From Ruania suaedae (lineage in GTDB: Bacteria > Actinomycetota > Actinomycetes > Actinomycetales > Beutenbergiaceae): a DNA stretch of 64,000 nucleotides. The DNA lies in assembly GCF_021049265.1 (NCBI RefSeq), contig NZ_CP088018.1, positions 2,418,001 to 2,482,000 on the forward strand, read 5' to 3'. Shown here piece by piece: positions 9,163 through 18,116 of this stretch. A program made the position numbers and the translations under genes. Below the pieces are notes generated by a model. The model saw only the letters and a list, made by a program, of their open reading frames with translations. It was not told the origin of the DNA and did no database searches. Each line of letters begins with the position of its first letter. Positions within the stretch are counted from its first letter, which is position 1.

Positions 9163-10034
9163 CTGCACCCGTGCAGACTGCCCGAGCCGCGCGCCCGAGC
9201 ACGCGCCGCCGACCGAGCACGCAGCGCTCGCCCTTGTTCCACGTCCTGATGATCCCGTTCACCCTCCTGTGGGTGGCGCCGATGGTCTTCGTGGTCGCGG
9301 TCGCGCTGCGCCCGTTCTCCGACATCATCGCCCGCGGCCTGAGCGCGGTGCCGACCGGGGTGAGCTGGGAGGGCTTCCAGACGGCGCTGACCACCGGCGG
9401 CATCGGTGTGGCGTTGCGCAACTCGGTGATCGTGACGGTGGTCGCGGTGGTGCTCTCGCTCTTCCTGGCTTCGTTGGCTGCCTACGCCTTGAGCCGGTTC
9501 CGGATCCCGGGGCGGACCGTGATCCTGCTGCTGATGCTGGCCGGCAACCTGCTGCCTCCGCAGATCCTGCTGATCCCGGTGGCGAAGATCACCGAGGCAC
9601 TGGGGATCTACGACACCCTGTTCGCACTGATCATCGTGCAGGTCGGGTTCGGGCTGGGGTTCTACACCTTCGTCCTGCACGGGTTCATGCGCGGCCTGCC
9701 GAACGAGGTGTTCGAGGCCGCCCGGATCGACGGGGCGGGCCCGGTGCGCATCTATGCACTGATCGTGCTGCCGCTGGCCCGGCCCTCCCTGGCCGCGTTG
9801 ACGGCCCTGGCCACGACGTGGGTCTTCAACGACCTGATCTGGGCGATGACGGTGCTGCGCACGGAGGGCAACTTCCCGATCACGGCGGCGCTGCTCAATC
9901 TCCAGGGCGGGTTCGTCAGCCAGTGGAACGTGGTGGCCGCCGGCGCGGTGATCGCCGCGATCCCCACCGCGGTGGTGTTCTTCATCTTCCAGAAGCAGTT
10001 CGTCTCCGGACTGCTGGTCGGCGCGAACAAGTGA
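9159..10034 (+). CDS. Sugar ABC transporter permease (MalG-like)
   Basis: 291 residues, six predicted membrane helices, with a MalG-type EAA loop (FEAARIDGAGPVRIYALIVLP) and the typical AAYALSRFRIPGR segment. The ATG overlaps the stop of the first permease (ATGA), and its own stop overlaps the GTG of the alpha-galactosidase gene. It forms the heterodimeric membrane channel together with the preceding gene. The positively charged N-terminal tail (repeated PSTRR/PSTQR) is low-complexity and probably cytoplasmic. Confidence 0.95.
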   Translation: MTAPVQTARAARPSTRRRPSTQRSPLFHVLMIPFTLLWVAPMVFVVAVALRPFSDIIARGLSAVPTGVSWEGFQTALTTGGIGVALRNSVIVTVVAVVLSLFLASLAAYALSRFRIPGRTVILLLMLAGNLLPPQILLIPVAKITEALGIYDTLFALIIVQVGFGLGFYTFVLHGFMRGLPNEVFEAARIDGAGPVRIYALIVLPLARPSLAALTALATTWVFNDLIWAMTVLRTEGNFPITAALLNLQGGFVSQWNVVAAGAVIAAIPTAVVFFIFQKQFVSGLLVGANK

Positions 10035-12100
10035 GAGTCCCGACGGCGACCGGTGCGCTGGTCTTCGAGGTCACCGAGGCAGGGCTCGCCCTGCAGCAGT
10101 GGGGTCCCGACGGCGGCCCACGCCCCCCGGTGCCGGATCGCGTGCCGTTCCGGACCCGTCCCGACGTCATGCCCACGCTGCTCACCGCTGCCGGCACGCG
10201 GCACGTGCACCGGGGCGAGCTGCTCGTGCAGCGCCCGGACGGGCGGACCGGGGTACGCCTCGTCCCGGGTGGGACCACGATCGGCGAGGACGGGACGCGG
10301 ACCCGGCTGGCCGCCGTCTGGCAGGGCGAGGGCCTCGAGGTGGTGGTCCACGTCGAGAGCGACACCCGGCACGACGCGGTCGCGCAATGGGCGCAGGTCA
10401 GCAACACGAGCGAGGAGCCGCTGTGGCTCACGAGGGCGTTCGGCGGCGCGTGGGACCTGCCGGTAGGACCGGGGGCGCGGGTGGGCGCCCTGGTGGGCGA
10501 GTGGAGCCGGGAACTGACGCCGGTCACGATCGACCTGCCAGCGGGCACGGTCGCACTCGGCAGCCGCCAGGGCGTCTCCTCCCACACCTATGCGCCGGCG
10601 GTCACGCTGGCCCCGCGGAAGGGCGAGGGCGCGTATGCGGTGGCGCTGGCGTGGAGCGGCTCCTGGTCGATGACCGTGGACGCCACGCCCTTCGCCGATC
10701 GGGTGCGCGTGGGCGGCGGCAGCGACGACGAGACCGGCGTGATCCTGCTGGAGCCGGGGTCCTCGTTCGTCACGCCCCGCACCTACGCGATCCGCAGCGA
10801 CAGCGTGGACAACCTGCCGCGGGCGTGGCACGCGTTCCAGCGGCTCGAGCTGCGCCGGGACTCCTCCGCCCACCACCACCCGGTGGTCTACAACTCCTGG
10901 TACGCCACCGAGTTCGACGTGCAGGTGGACCACCAGCTGGCGCTGGCCGCACGGGCGGCGGGGCTCGGCGCCGAGGTGTTCGTGCTCGACGACGGCTGGT
11001 TCCGCGGGCGCACCAGCGACCGGTCCGGGCTGGGCGACTGGCAGGTGGACCACGCGAAGTTCCCCGACGGGCTCGCTCCGCTGATCGAGGGCGTACGGGC
11101 GCACGGTATGCGGTTCGGCCTCTGGGTGGAACCGGAGTGCGTCAACCCCGACAGCGACCTGTTCCGGACCCGCCCGGACTGGGTCTACCGGGCGGGCGAC
11201 CGGCCGCTGGTGACCTCCCGGAACCAGTACGTCCTCGACCTGGGCCAGCCCGAGGTGGAGGCGTTCGTGGCCGCGATGCTCCGCGAGCTGCTCGGCGGGC
11301 ACGACATCAGCTACCTGAAGTGGGACATGAACCGGCCCGTCAGCGACGGCGGCCGGCCCGGTGATCCGCACGGCGGCGAGTGGTCGGGCCAGCACACCCG
11401 CGCCTACTACCGGCTGCTGGAGCTGGTGCGCGCGGAGTTTCCGCACGTGACCTTCGAGGCGTGCGCCTCAGGTGGCGGACGCACGGATCTGGAGGTGCTG
11501 CGCCGCAGCGACGTGGTGTGGGCCAGCGACGAGACCGGCCCCCGGGATCGGCTGGCCATCCAGCACGGCTTCCTGTCGGCCTACTCGGCGAGCTGGTTGA
11601 GCTCGTGGGTGACGGACGAGCCGGACCTGCTTGATACCGCCGATAGCCCGGTCAGCCTGACCTTCCGGTTCCTGGTGGCCATGTGCGGGGTGCTGGGCGT
11701 GGGTGGGGACCTGCTGAGGTGGCCGGAGCAGGATCGGGAGCTGGCGGCCGCACTCGTGACGACCTACCGGCAGATCCGCGAGGTGGTGCTCGACGGTGAG
11801 GTGTATCGCCACGGCGACCCGGCGGATCCTCAGTACGCCGTGGAGTACCGGACGCCGGAACGGCGGGTGGTGATGGTCTTCACCCGCGGCGGGCACCGGG
11901 AACCGGTGCGGCTGCCCGGGCTCTCGGGTGGTGAGCAGCTGCAGACGCTGGGGCCGGACGGGGCGCTGCACGAGGCCGGCGCTGTCACCACGGCGCAGGT
12001 GACCGACGGCCTACGGGCGCCGCATCACGCAGCGCGTGACGCCGATCTGCTGGTGATCACCGGGGCCGGTACACATCGGCTCGATGCGCCACACGGATGA
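10031..12100 (+). CDS. Alpha-galactosidase, glycoside hydrolase family 36
   Basis: 689 residues, close to the usual about 700 for bacterial GH36. It hydrolyses terminal alpha-galactosyl units (raffinose/melibiose-type sugars) in the cytoplasm; there is no signal peptide. The N-terminal beta-supersandwich is followed by a TIM barrel with the family signatures VYNSWYATEFDV, VLDDGWFRGR, the nucleophile Asp432 in YLKWDMNR, and the acid/base Asp500 in WASDETGPRDR. GTG 10031 overlaps the permease stop, so it is the last gene of the DUF5107-ABC operon. Its last 44 bases overlap the antisense toxin gene. Confidence 0.96.
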   Translation: MRVPTATGALVFEVTEAGLALQQWGPDGGPRPPVPDRVPFRTRPDVMPTLLTAAGTRHVHRGELLVQRPDGRTGVRLVPGGTTIGEDGTRTRLAAVWQGEGLEVVVHVESDTRHDAVAQWAQVSNTSEEPLWLTRAFGGAWDLPVGPGARVGALVGEWSRELTPVTIDLPAGTVALGSRQGVSSHTYAPAVTLAPRKGEGAYAVALAWSGSWSMTVDATPFADRVRVGGGSDDETGVILLEPGSSFVTPRTYAIRSDSVDNLPRAWHAFQRLELRRDSSAHHHPVVYNSWYATEFDVQVDHQLALAARAAGLGAEVFVLDDGWFRGRTSDRSGLGDWQVDHAKFPDGLAPLIEGVRAHGMRFGLWVEPECVNPDSDLFRTRPDWVYRAGDRPLVTSRNQYVLDLGQPEVEAFVAAMLRELLGGHDISYLKWDMNRPVSDGGRPGDPHGGEWSGQHTRAYYRLLELVRAEFPHVTFEACASGGGRTDLEVLRRSDVVWASDETGPRDRLAIQHGFLSAYSASWLSSWVTDEPDLLDTADSPVSLTFRFLVAMCGVLGVGGDLLRWPEQDRELAAALVTTYRQIREVVLDGEVYRHGDPADPQYAVEYRTPERRVVMVFTRGGHREPVRLPGLSGGEQLQTLGPDGALHEAGAVTTAQVTDGLRAPHHAARDADLLVITGAGTHRLDAPHG

Positions 12101-12323
12101 CGAGCAGCTCCGATGTCGCAGCGTCGAGCGAGAAGATGACGCGGTAGTCGCCGCGACGGGCGGATCGGAACCCCTCCAACTCACCACTCAGCGCCTTGCT
12201 CATCCGTTCCGGGTTCGCCGGCAAGGTGACCGTGATGAACTCCACGACGGCGCCGACAATCCTGGGTGGCAACCGATCGAGCCCACGCACCGCACTGGGC
12301 GCGAACTGGACCTCCCACGTCAT
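12057..12323 (-). CDS. RelE/ParE-family toxin
   Basis: 88 residues. The fold signature is clear: MTWEVQFAPSAVRGLDRLP at the start, then GFRSARRGDYRVIF and the C-terminal RVAHRADVYR, which in RelE-type mRNA interferases holds the basic and His residues used on ribosome-bound mRNA. It is coupled to the upstream antitoxin by an ATGA overlap. The 3' end runs 44 bases into the convergent alpha-galactosidase gene. The frame stays open upstream, but ATG 12323 gives the family N-terminus. Confidence 0.93.
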   Translation of the reverse strand: MTWEVQFAPSAVRGLDRLPPRIVGAVVEFITVTLPANPERMSKALSGELEGFRSARRGDYRVIFSLDAATSELLVIRVAHRADVYRPR

Positions 12324-12595
12324 CGGGGCGGCAGACCGTACCGCGCCCGGACGTCGTCGGCACTCATCGTGGACTTCTCCTCGACCGACCGCTGCGCTTC
12401 CGCGATGTCCTCCCGGATGCCGGGCTGGGAGAGCCAGAAGATCGTCTCGCGGAGCGAGTCGAGGTCGTCCTGGCTGATGAGCACGGCGGCACCGCGCCCG
12501 TGCCGGGTGATGCGCACGATCTCGTGCTCGGTCTCGACCTCGTCGAGGTAGGCCGAGAGTTTGTCCTTCGCCTCGCTCAACGTCACCGTCTTCAT
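12320..12595 (-). CDS. Phd/YefM-family antitoxin
   Basis: 91 residues. The N-terminal DNA-binding part (MKTVTLSEAKDKLSAYLDEVETEHEIVRITRHGRGAAVLIS, in pieces) matches Phd/YefM: a short strand, a helix, then a beta-hairpin ending in the VLIS stretch. The C-terminal half, which would wrap the toxin, is acidic and Ser-rich and ends in DDVRARYGLPPR. It is the first gene of the pair and probably represses the shared promoter. TATTCT (minus strand 12602-12607) lies 6 bases upstream of the ATG, a leaderless layout. Confidence 0.93.
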   Translation of the reverse strand: MKTVTLSEAKDKLSAYLDEVETEHEIVRITRHGRGAAVLISQDDLDSLRETIFWLSQPGIREDIAEAQRSVEEKSTMSADDVRARYGLPPR

Positions 12596-12662
12596 CGATC
12601 CAGAATACCCTCATGCAAGGCCTTTGAGTAGCCATACTTCTGGCCATCTACTGTTCGGACTA
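12596..12662 (-). promoter_or_regulatory. Promoter and probable operator of the toxin-antitoxin pair
   Basis: A 67-base gap that is visibly less GC-rich than its surroundings. On the minus strand TATTCT (12602-12607) is a good -10, 6 bases before the antitoxin ATG. AGTAG (12627-12631) and CTACT (12648-12652) form an inverted pair around a CCAT...CCAT direct repeat, a plausible site for autorepression. It also holds the 3' flank of pxpC; no terminator was seen. Confidence 0.5.
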
Positions 12663-13514
12663 CTACCAGCCGCGGTGTCGGAACCTGAACTGTTGCCCGG
12701 GCCGCACCTGTGCCGCAGCATCGGCGGCGGCCTCGGTGAGCACTCCGATCACCGGGTAGCCACCGGTCACCGGTTGGTCGGGCCCGAAGATCAGCGGCTT
12801 CCCGTCCGGCGGCACCTGGACACTGCCCCGCACCACGCCCTCCGATGCGAGTTCCCCGGCCCGTGCCCGGTCCAGCACCGGCCCGTCCAGGCGCACGCCT
12901 ACCCGGTCACCGGTGTCGGTCACGGTGTAGGGCTCAGACAGGAACGTCTCCACCGCCGCGTCGGTGAACCAGTCCCGCCGCGGCCCGGGCAGCACGTCCA
13001 GCAGATATGGCATGTGCGCCGGCCCGTGCTCGGCGCCGATCGTCGGTACCGGACCGGTGACCGCACCGTCCACGGCCAGCACGTCCCCGGCCTGCACCGG
13101 CGGCGGCCCGAGCCCGGAGAGCACGTCGTGACTGGCCGAGCCGAGCACACGCGGCACGTCCAGACCGCCCCGGACCGCCAGGTAGCTGCGCAGCCCCCAC
13201 GGCGGCGCACGTAGCACCAGTTCGGCGCCGGCCGGGAGTGCGATCACCGCCCCAGGTGGATGCACCCTGTCGTCGGCGCGCACCGGCGCCGGCGCACCGG
13301 CAAGGGTCACCAGCACCTCCTGCTCGGCCCGCAGGTGCAGCCGGCCGAGCATCACCTCCAGGGCGGGGGCGCCGTCGGGGTTGCCGAGCCTGCGGTTGGC
13401 GGCCATCAGGGCGCCGCGGTCGGCGGCACCGGAGGGGCTCACCCCGGACGCGGCGTGACCGGGGCGGCCGAGATCCTCGATCAGCACCAGCCCGGCGTCG
13501 AGCACACGCAGCAT
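12663..13514 (-). CDS. pxpC: 5-oxoprolinase subunit PxpC (biotin-dependent carboxyltransferase family)
   Basis: 283 residues. With PxpA and PxpB it opens 5-oxoproline to glutamate using ATP. It belongs to the allophanate-hydrolase subunit-2/KipA family: the N-terminal LIEDLGRPGHAASGVSPSGAADRGALMAANRRLGN (in pieces) is diagnostic, as are LRSYLAVRGGLDVP and the C-terminal PVTGGYPVIGVL. The ATG overlaps the PxpB stop (ATGA). Last gene of the minus-strand run before the toxin-antitoxin locus. Older names are carboxyltransferase subunit D or urea amidolyase-related protein. Confidence 0.93.
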   Translation of the reverse strand: MLRVLDAGLVLIEDLGRPGHAASGVSPSGAADRGALMAANRRLGNPDGAPALEVMLGRLHLRAEQEVLVTLAGAPAPVRADDRVHPPGAVIALPAGAELVLRAPPWGLRSYLAVRGGLDVPRVLGSASHDVLSGLGPPPVQAGDVLAVDGAVTGPVPTIGAEHGPAHMPYLLDVLPGPRRDWFTDAAVETFLSEPYTVTDTGDRVGVRLDGPVLDRARAGELASEGVVRGSVQVPPDGKPLIFGPDQPVTGGYPVIGVLTEAAADAAAQVRPGQQFRFRHRGW

Positions 13515-14110
13515 CAGCCCACCTCGCGGAACCGGACCCGGGCGCCCGCCTGCAGCAGTGCGGGCGGCTCCACCTCGGGGTCGAAGAGCACGGCGCCGGT
13601 GTGGCCCAGCAACCGCCAGCCTCCCGGGGAGGATCGCGGATAGACGGCGGCCTTGTCCCCCGCGATCGCGACCGCACCGGCGGGTACCGAGGTGCGCGGG
13701 GTGTCCAGACGGGCCACGTGCAACGCCGGATCCAGTCCGGAGAGATAGGCGAAGCCGGGCGCGAACCCGAGGAAGTCGGCGGTGTAGGTGGCACCGGTGT
13801 GCCGAGCGATCACCTCGGCGCGGGTGAGGCCGGTCAGCCGGGCGACCTCGTCGAGGTCCTCGCCGTCGTAGCGCACGTCGATCACCACCTCCTCGCCCAC
13901 CTCGGCGGTGGAGGCCTCGTCCAGGGGGAGGCCGGCGGCCAGGGCACGGACGCCGTCGGGATCCTCGCTGGTGACGAGTACGGTGCGCGAGGCCGGCACC
14001 ACGTCGATCACGCCGGGAGCGCCAGCGAGCGCCCGCGCGAGGGCGTGCGCGGCCCGCTGGTCGGCCACCTCGAGCAGCACGGCCCGCTCACCGCACGGCA
14101 GCACCCTCAT
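13514..14110 (-). CDS. pxpB: 5-oxoprolinase subunit PxpB
   Basis: 198 residues, allophanate-hydrolase subunit-1/KipI family. Diagnostic pieces are GERAVLLEVAD near the start, FLGFAPGFAYLSGLD in the middle, and AGDKAAVYPRSSPGGWRLLGHT near the end. The ATG at 14110 overlaps the stop of pxpA; the open frame continues upstream inside pxpA, but that part has no family sequence and is ignored. It acts as the partner of PxpC in the PxpABC complex that recycles 5-oxoproline formed by glutamine or glutathione damage. Confidence 0.94.
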   Translation of the reverse strand: MRVLPCGERAVLLEVADQRAAHALARALAGAPGVIDVVPASRTVLVTSEDPDGVRALAAGLPLDEASTAEVGEEVVIDVRYDGEDLDEVARLTGLTRAEVIARHTGATYTADFLGFAPGFAYLSGLDPALHVARLDTPRTSVPAGAVAIAGDKAAVYPRSSPGGWRLLGHTGAVLFDPEVEPPALLQAGARVRFREVG

Positions 14111-14844
14111 GTGAACGGCTCCGGACTCAGGCCGGCCGCATCGAGGACGGCCCGCACCCGACGGGCGATGGCGACGGCGCCGGGGGTGTCCCCGTGCACG
14201 CACAGGGTGCGCACGTCCAGGTCCACGGGGGAGCCGTCGCTCGCCGCGATCGCACCGGTGCGGACCAGGGCCGCGACCCGGTCGGCGATGAGGTCGGCGT
14301 CGTGGAGCACCGCACCGGGTTCTGACCGGGGCACGAGCTTGCCGTCGGGGCTGTAGGCGCGGTCGGCGAACCCCTCGGCCACGGTGGTCAGGCCCGCGTC
14401 ACGCGCACGCTCGAGCAGCAGGCTCCCCGGCGCCCCGACAACCGCGAGGTCCGCGTCCGCGGCGACCGTCACCACGGCGCGCACATGCCCCGGATCGGCC
14501 GCGTGGTATAGGGCGCCGTGCGGCTTCAGGTAGGTCACCTGCCCCCCGACGGCGGTGGCCGCCTCGACCAGGTCGCGGACCTGGGCGCGCAGGTGGGCGG
14601 TGAGGCTCTGCTCGTCGATGGCGACCGGGCGCCGTCCGAAATTCTCCCGGTCGGGGTAGGCCGGGTGCGCGCCGATCCGCACACCCCGGGCGAGGGCGGC
14701 ACTGCAGGTGGCGAGCATGGTGTCGGGGCCTCCGGCGTGCCCGCCGCAGGCGATGTTCGCGCTGGTGACCACCGCGAGCATGGCGGCGTCGTCGCCGACG
14801 CCCTCGCCGAGGTCGGCGTTGAGGTCGAGCGCACGTGTGCTCAT
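14107..14844 (-). CDS. pxpA: 5-oxoprolinase subunit PxpA (LamB/YcsF family)
   Basis: 245 residues. The N-terminal LNADLGEGVGDDAAML, then SANIACGGHAGGP, GAHPAYPDRENFGRR and YLKPHGALYH are the classic LamB/YcsF motifs; the Asp, His and Glu residues in them would form the polar active site. Family length is about 250. ATG 14844 was chosen because it overlaps the stop of the lipoprotein gene (ATGA), which links pxpABC to that gene by translational coupling. Confidence 0.95.
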   Translation of the reverse strand: MSTRALDLNADLGEGVGDDAAMLAVVTSANIACGGHAGGPDTMLATCSAALARGVRIGAHPAYPDRENFGRRPVAIDEQSLTAHLRAQVRDLVEAATAVGGQVTYLKPHGALYHAADPGHVRAVVTVAADADLAVVGAPGSLLLERARDAGLTTVAEGFADRAYSPDGKLVPRSEPGAVLHDADLIADRVAALVRTGAIAASDGSPVDLDVRTLCVHGDTPGAVAIARRVRAVLDAAGLSPEPFT

Positions 14845-15740
14845 CGTTCGGGTGTCCAGCCGCAGTGGGAGACGAAGTCCGGATCCTGGTCCTGCACGTA
14901 GGTGACGAAGTCCCACCCCTCGACCGACGCGCTCATCCACGAACCGTCGGAGGTCTCGTCCTCGAGCCCGGTGGCGACGATCACGGGCGGCACCTCCGGC
15001 GAGGCGGCCTCCAGGCCGGGGGCCACGCTGACCTCATCGGGGTTCTCCCCCGGACCGCTCATCGGCAGGCACGCGCCGCCCCACGAGGGGAACGGATCGG
15101 TCTGGACCAGCCACGGGGTGCCGGCATCGTCGCGCTCGATGCGCACCATCCGCGTGACCTCGATCGTGGCGCCGTCCGCGCAGCCGGATTGCCAGGGCAT
15201 CTGCGCCTCGGTGATCCGCACGCCGATGCCGCTCAATGCCGGGCTGATCTGGCGCACCTGGGTGGAGCACTCGCCCGAGGTCGCCACGGGGAACGGGTAC
15301 TGGGTGAGGCGCTCGCCGTCGTTGAGCCAGGCGAACCAGGAGGTGCTCGCGCTCGGCTCGTCCTCCCCGCTCGTTTCCGCCTCGAAGGTCAACGGCGCGA
15401 GGACGTCCTGGTGCTCGTCACCGTCCAGGTCGACGTACAGGACCTCCTCGACGTCGGTGAGATAGCGCCCCGGGCCCGCGCGTTCACCGGTCGCCTCACC
15501 GTCGACGAGCTGCACCGTCTCGGGCTCGTGCCAGACATCTGCGGCCGTCCAGACGGCGTCGGCGAGATCGATGCTGCGCGGATCGAAGGGCTCCGGTTCT
15601 GGTTCTGGTGCTGCCGTCGTAGGTGTCGCGGTGGGGGGCGCTGCGGTCGGGGGCACTGCCGGGCCCGACGGTTCGCTCGTGCAGGCGCCGGTCGCCAAGA
15701 CGGCAACGGTGAGCGCGATGAGGACAGCACCGCGGCGCAT
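14841..15740 (-). CDS. Putative lipoprotein of unknown function
   Basis: 299 residues. A signal peptide with lipobox ATGAC (Cys20) is followed by a Pro/Thr/Glu-rich linker to about residue 45 and an extracytoplasmic domain containing several Cys residues (SGECSTQ, SGCADG, GGACLP, SHCGW) that could pair as disulfides. ATG 15740 lies 4-5 bases after GGGGAG; a GTG one codon upstream is too close to that site. The gene starts 31 bases after the ECF S-component stop and overlaps pxpA. I do not recognise the family. A pyroglutamate-related surface role is only a guess from coupling to pxpA. Confidence 0.8.
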   Translation of the reverse strand: MRRGAVLIALTVAVLATGACTSEPSGPAVPPTAAPPTATPTTAAPEPEPEPFDPRSIDLADAVWTAADVWHEPETVQLVDGEATGERAGPGRYLTDVEEVLYVDLDGDEHQDVLAPLTFEAETSGEDEPSASTSWFAWLNDGERLTQYPFPVATSGECSTQVRQISPALSGIGVRITEAQMPWQSGCADGATIEVTRMVRIERDDAGTPWLVQTDPFPSWGGACLPMSGPGENPDEVSVAPGLEAASPEVPPVIVATGLEDETSDGSWMSASVEGWDFVTYVQDQDPDFVSHCGWTPER

Positions 15741-15771
15741 CACGCTCCCCTTTCCGTCGTCCAGGCATCGC

Positions 15772-16563
15772 TCAGCCTACGTCGCTGAACACCGCACGCC
15801 GGGCTGCCCGCCGCAGTGTCACCAGCACGGCGTGTCCGACCACGGCGATCCCGACGACGGTGGTCGCGGCGCGGGTGAGGTCCCATGGCAACGATGTCAC
15901 CATGCTGTAGGTGAGGAACCGGGCGAGGTTGTCGGCCAGCGGGCCGCCCGGCACGAAGGAGAGCTCGGTGGCGGAGCCGAGCAGGAAGGGCCAGAACGAG
16001 AGGTTCATGGCCACCCCGAACAGGACCGAGGCCACGGCGCCGTAGAGCGCGAGCATGACCAGCTCGGTGACCGGACCGACCCTGCGCGGCAGCAGTCCCG
16101 CGCCGAGGCCCACCCAGGCCGCTCCCAGCATCTGATACGGCAGCCACGGCCCCACCCCGCCGGTCAGCAGCGCAGAGGCGAACAGCGTGGCGCCACCCAG
16201 CAGGAAGCCGAAGCCGGGCCCGAACACCCGGCCACCGAGCACCAGCAGCACGAACACGGTCTCCACTCCCCCGGTCCCGGCGGCGATCGGGCGGATCAGC
16301 GCCCCGACGGCGGCCAGCAGGCCGAGCATCGCCACCGCGCGGGTGTCCATCCCGCCGTCGCTGACGGCGATCGCCACCACCAGCAACGAGGATGCGAGCA
16401 CCGCACCGAGCACGATCGGGGCAGCCGCCTCGTCGCTGAGCGCGGCACCGACGTCCAGCAGCAGCGGCCACGCGAACGCGAGCACACCCACCATGCTCAC
16501 CGCCACCAGCGCGACCGCGAGCCGCGGCGAGAGCGGCACCGCCGCCGTTCGCGGTTCGCTCAC
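15772..16563 (-). CDS. ECF transporter S component, probably cobalamin-specific
   Basis: 263 residues, nearly all hydrophobic, with about six membrane segments; the middle holds the S-component-like GPGFGFLLGGATLFASALLTGG and LPYQMLGAAWVGLGAGLLP. The substrate-capture subunit of an energy-coupling-factor importer. The ATG overlaps the ATPase stop by 4 bases. The cobalamin riboswitch at the head of the operon and the divergent adenosyltransferase gene make cobalamin or a corrinoid the best substrate guess (CbrT-like); cobalt alone would fit less well because CbiMN are absent. Confidence 0.85.
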   Translation of the reverse strand: MSEPRTAAVPLSPRLAVALVAVSMVGVLAFAWPLLLDVGAALSDEAAAPIVLGAVLASSLLVVAIAVSDGGMDTRAVAMLGLLAAVGALIRPIAAGTGGVETVFVLLVLGGRVFGPGFGFLLGGATLFASALLTGGVGPWLPYQMLGAAWVGLGAGLLPRRVGPVTELVMLALYGAVASVLFGVAMNLSFWPFLLGSATELSFVPGGPLADNLARFLTYSMVTSLPWDLTRAATTVVGIAVVGHAVLVTLRRAARRAVFSDVG

Positions 16564-18116
16564 GAGTCCCCCTGGGCCAGCGCTGCGCTCACCTCGGCCA
16601 CCGTCAGCCAGCGCTGCGGACTGAGTACCTTCGCCACCTGCGGGGCGAGCAGCGCGGAGTCGGCCAGCACCTCCCGCACCGGACCGTCGGCCACCACTGA
16701 ACCGTCAGCGAGCTGCACCACCCGATCGGCCACCTGGGCCACGAACTCCACATCGTGGCTGGCCACCACCACGGCGTGACCGGTGCCGGTGAGCCGGTCC
16801 AGGGCCGCGGCGAGATGCTCCTTGGCGGCGTAGTCCAGGCCGCGGGTAGGCTCGTCCAGCAGCATCACCCGGGGGCTGCGCGCCAGCTGGATCGCCACCG
16901 CGAGCGCCAGGCGCTGCCCCTCGGAGAGGTCGCGCGGGTTGGCGTCCTCGTCGATCCCGGGGACGAGCGCGTCCAGCAGTGAACGGGTGGTCCCGGGCTG
17001 CGCTCCGGCGTCGGCATCGGCGGTGCGGCACTCGGCCGCCACGGTGAGCAGGTAGAGCAGGTCCTCCGGGGACTGCGGCACCAGGGCCGCCTGCTCGTGG
17101 CCACGCACGCGGCCGCTCGCGAGCTGCTGCGCGCCGGCGAGGGCCCACAGCAGCGAGGACTTCCCGGCCCCGTTGCGCCCCATCACCGCCGTGACCTCGC
17201 CGGCGCGGATCTGCAGGTCGACGTCGTCCACGGCGACGGTGTCGTCGTAGGCCACCCGCACCCGCTCGGCACTCAGGGCCGCCTCCCCGGGTTCACGCGT
17301 GGGAAGCGCGGCTGAACCGAGACTCTCGCGCAGCGGTACGCTGCGCCGTCGTGCCTCCCGCACGGTGAGCGGCACCGGCTGCCAGCCGGCCACGCGGGCC
17401 AGCTGCACCACCGGCGGTGCCACGGCGGCGGTCGCGAAGACCTCGGCGGGGTCGCCGGCGTGAGCGCGGCCGCCGTCGAGAGAGATCACGGCGTCGGCGA
17501 AGCCGACCACCCGTTCGAGCCGGTGTTCGGCGAGCAGCACGGTCACCCCGGCGTCGTGCACGAGCCGTGCCAGGGCGGCCAGCACGTCCTCCGCGGCTCC
17601 CGGGTCGAGGGCGGATGTCGGCTCGTCGAGCACGAGCACGCGCGGCTGCGCGGTCAGCACCGCCCCGATAGCGACGCGCTGCTGCTCCCCGCCGGAGAGG
17701 GTGTGCAGGCCCCGGTCGCGCAGGTGGGCCAGCCCGAGCAGGTCGGCCACCTCCTCCACGCGGCGGCGCATGAGGGCCGGGGGGACGCCGAGCTGTTCCA
17801 TCGTGAAGGCGAGCTCGTCCGCCACGGTCTCGGTGATGAAGGTGGCCTGCGGGTCCTGCCCGACCACCCCGACCGCGTCGGCCAGGTCCCGCGGCTGGTG
17901 GGTGCGGGTGTCCCGCCCGGCGACCCGCACACGGCCGCCGACCTGCCCGCCGGTCAGGTGCGGCACCCGCCCGCTGACGGCGCCCAGCAGGGTGGACTTA
18001 CCCGAACCGGTGGGCCCCACCACCAGGCACAGCTCCCCCTCGGCGACGGCGGCGCTCACCTCGGTCAGCACCGACTCGCGGCCGTAGGCGACGGTGAGGT
18101 TCTCGATCTCGATCAT
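16560..18116 (-). CDS. EcfA1-EcfA2 fused ATPase of an ECF transporter
   Basis: 518 residues with two complete ABC ATPase domains in one chain. Domain 1 (about 1-235): Walker A GPTGSGKST, signature LSGGEQQRV, Walker B VLVLDEPTS. Domain 2 (about 285-510): Walker A GRNGAGKSS, signature LSEGQRLAL, Walker B VMLLDEPTR. The linker contains LTVREARRRSVPLR. It energises uptake through EcfT and the S component. ATG 18116 overlaps the EcfT stop (ATGA). Fused EcfA pairs are common in actinobacteria; the longer upstream open frame is only EcfT in another frame. Confidence 0.95.
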   Translation of the reverse strand: MIEIENLTVAYGRESVLTEVSAAVAEGELCLVVGPTGSGKSTLLGAVSGRVPHLTGGQVGGRVRVAGRDTRTHQPRDLADAVGVVGQDPQATFITETVADELAFTMEQLGVPPALMRRRVEEVADLLGLAHLRDRGLHTLSGGEQQRVAIGAVLTAQPRVLVLDEPTSALDPGAAEDVLAALARLVHDAGVTVLLAEHRLERVVGFADAVISLDGGRAHAGDPAEVFATAAVAPPVVQLARVAGWQPVPLTVREARRRSVPLRESLGSAALPTREPGEAALSAERVRVAYDDTVAVDDVDLQIRAGEVTAVMGRNGAGKSSLLWALAGAQQLASGRVRGHEQAALVPQSPEDLLYLLTVAAECRTADADAGAQPGTTRSLLDALVPGIDEDANPRDLSEGQRLALAVAIQLARSPRVMLLDEPTRGLDYAAKEHLAAALDRLTGTGHAVVVASHDVEFVAQVADRVVQLADGSVVADGPVREVLADSALLAPQVAKVLSPQRWLTVAEVSAALAQGDS

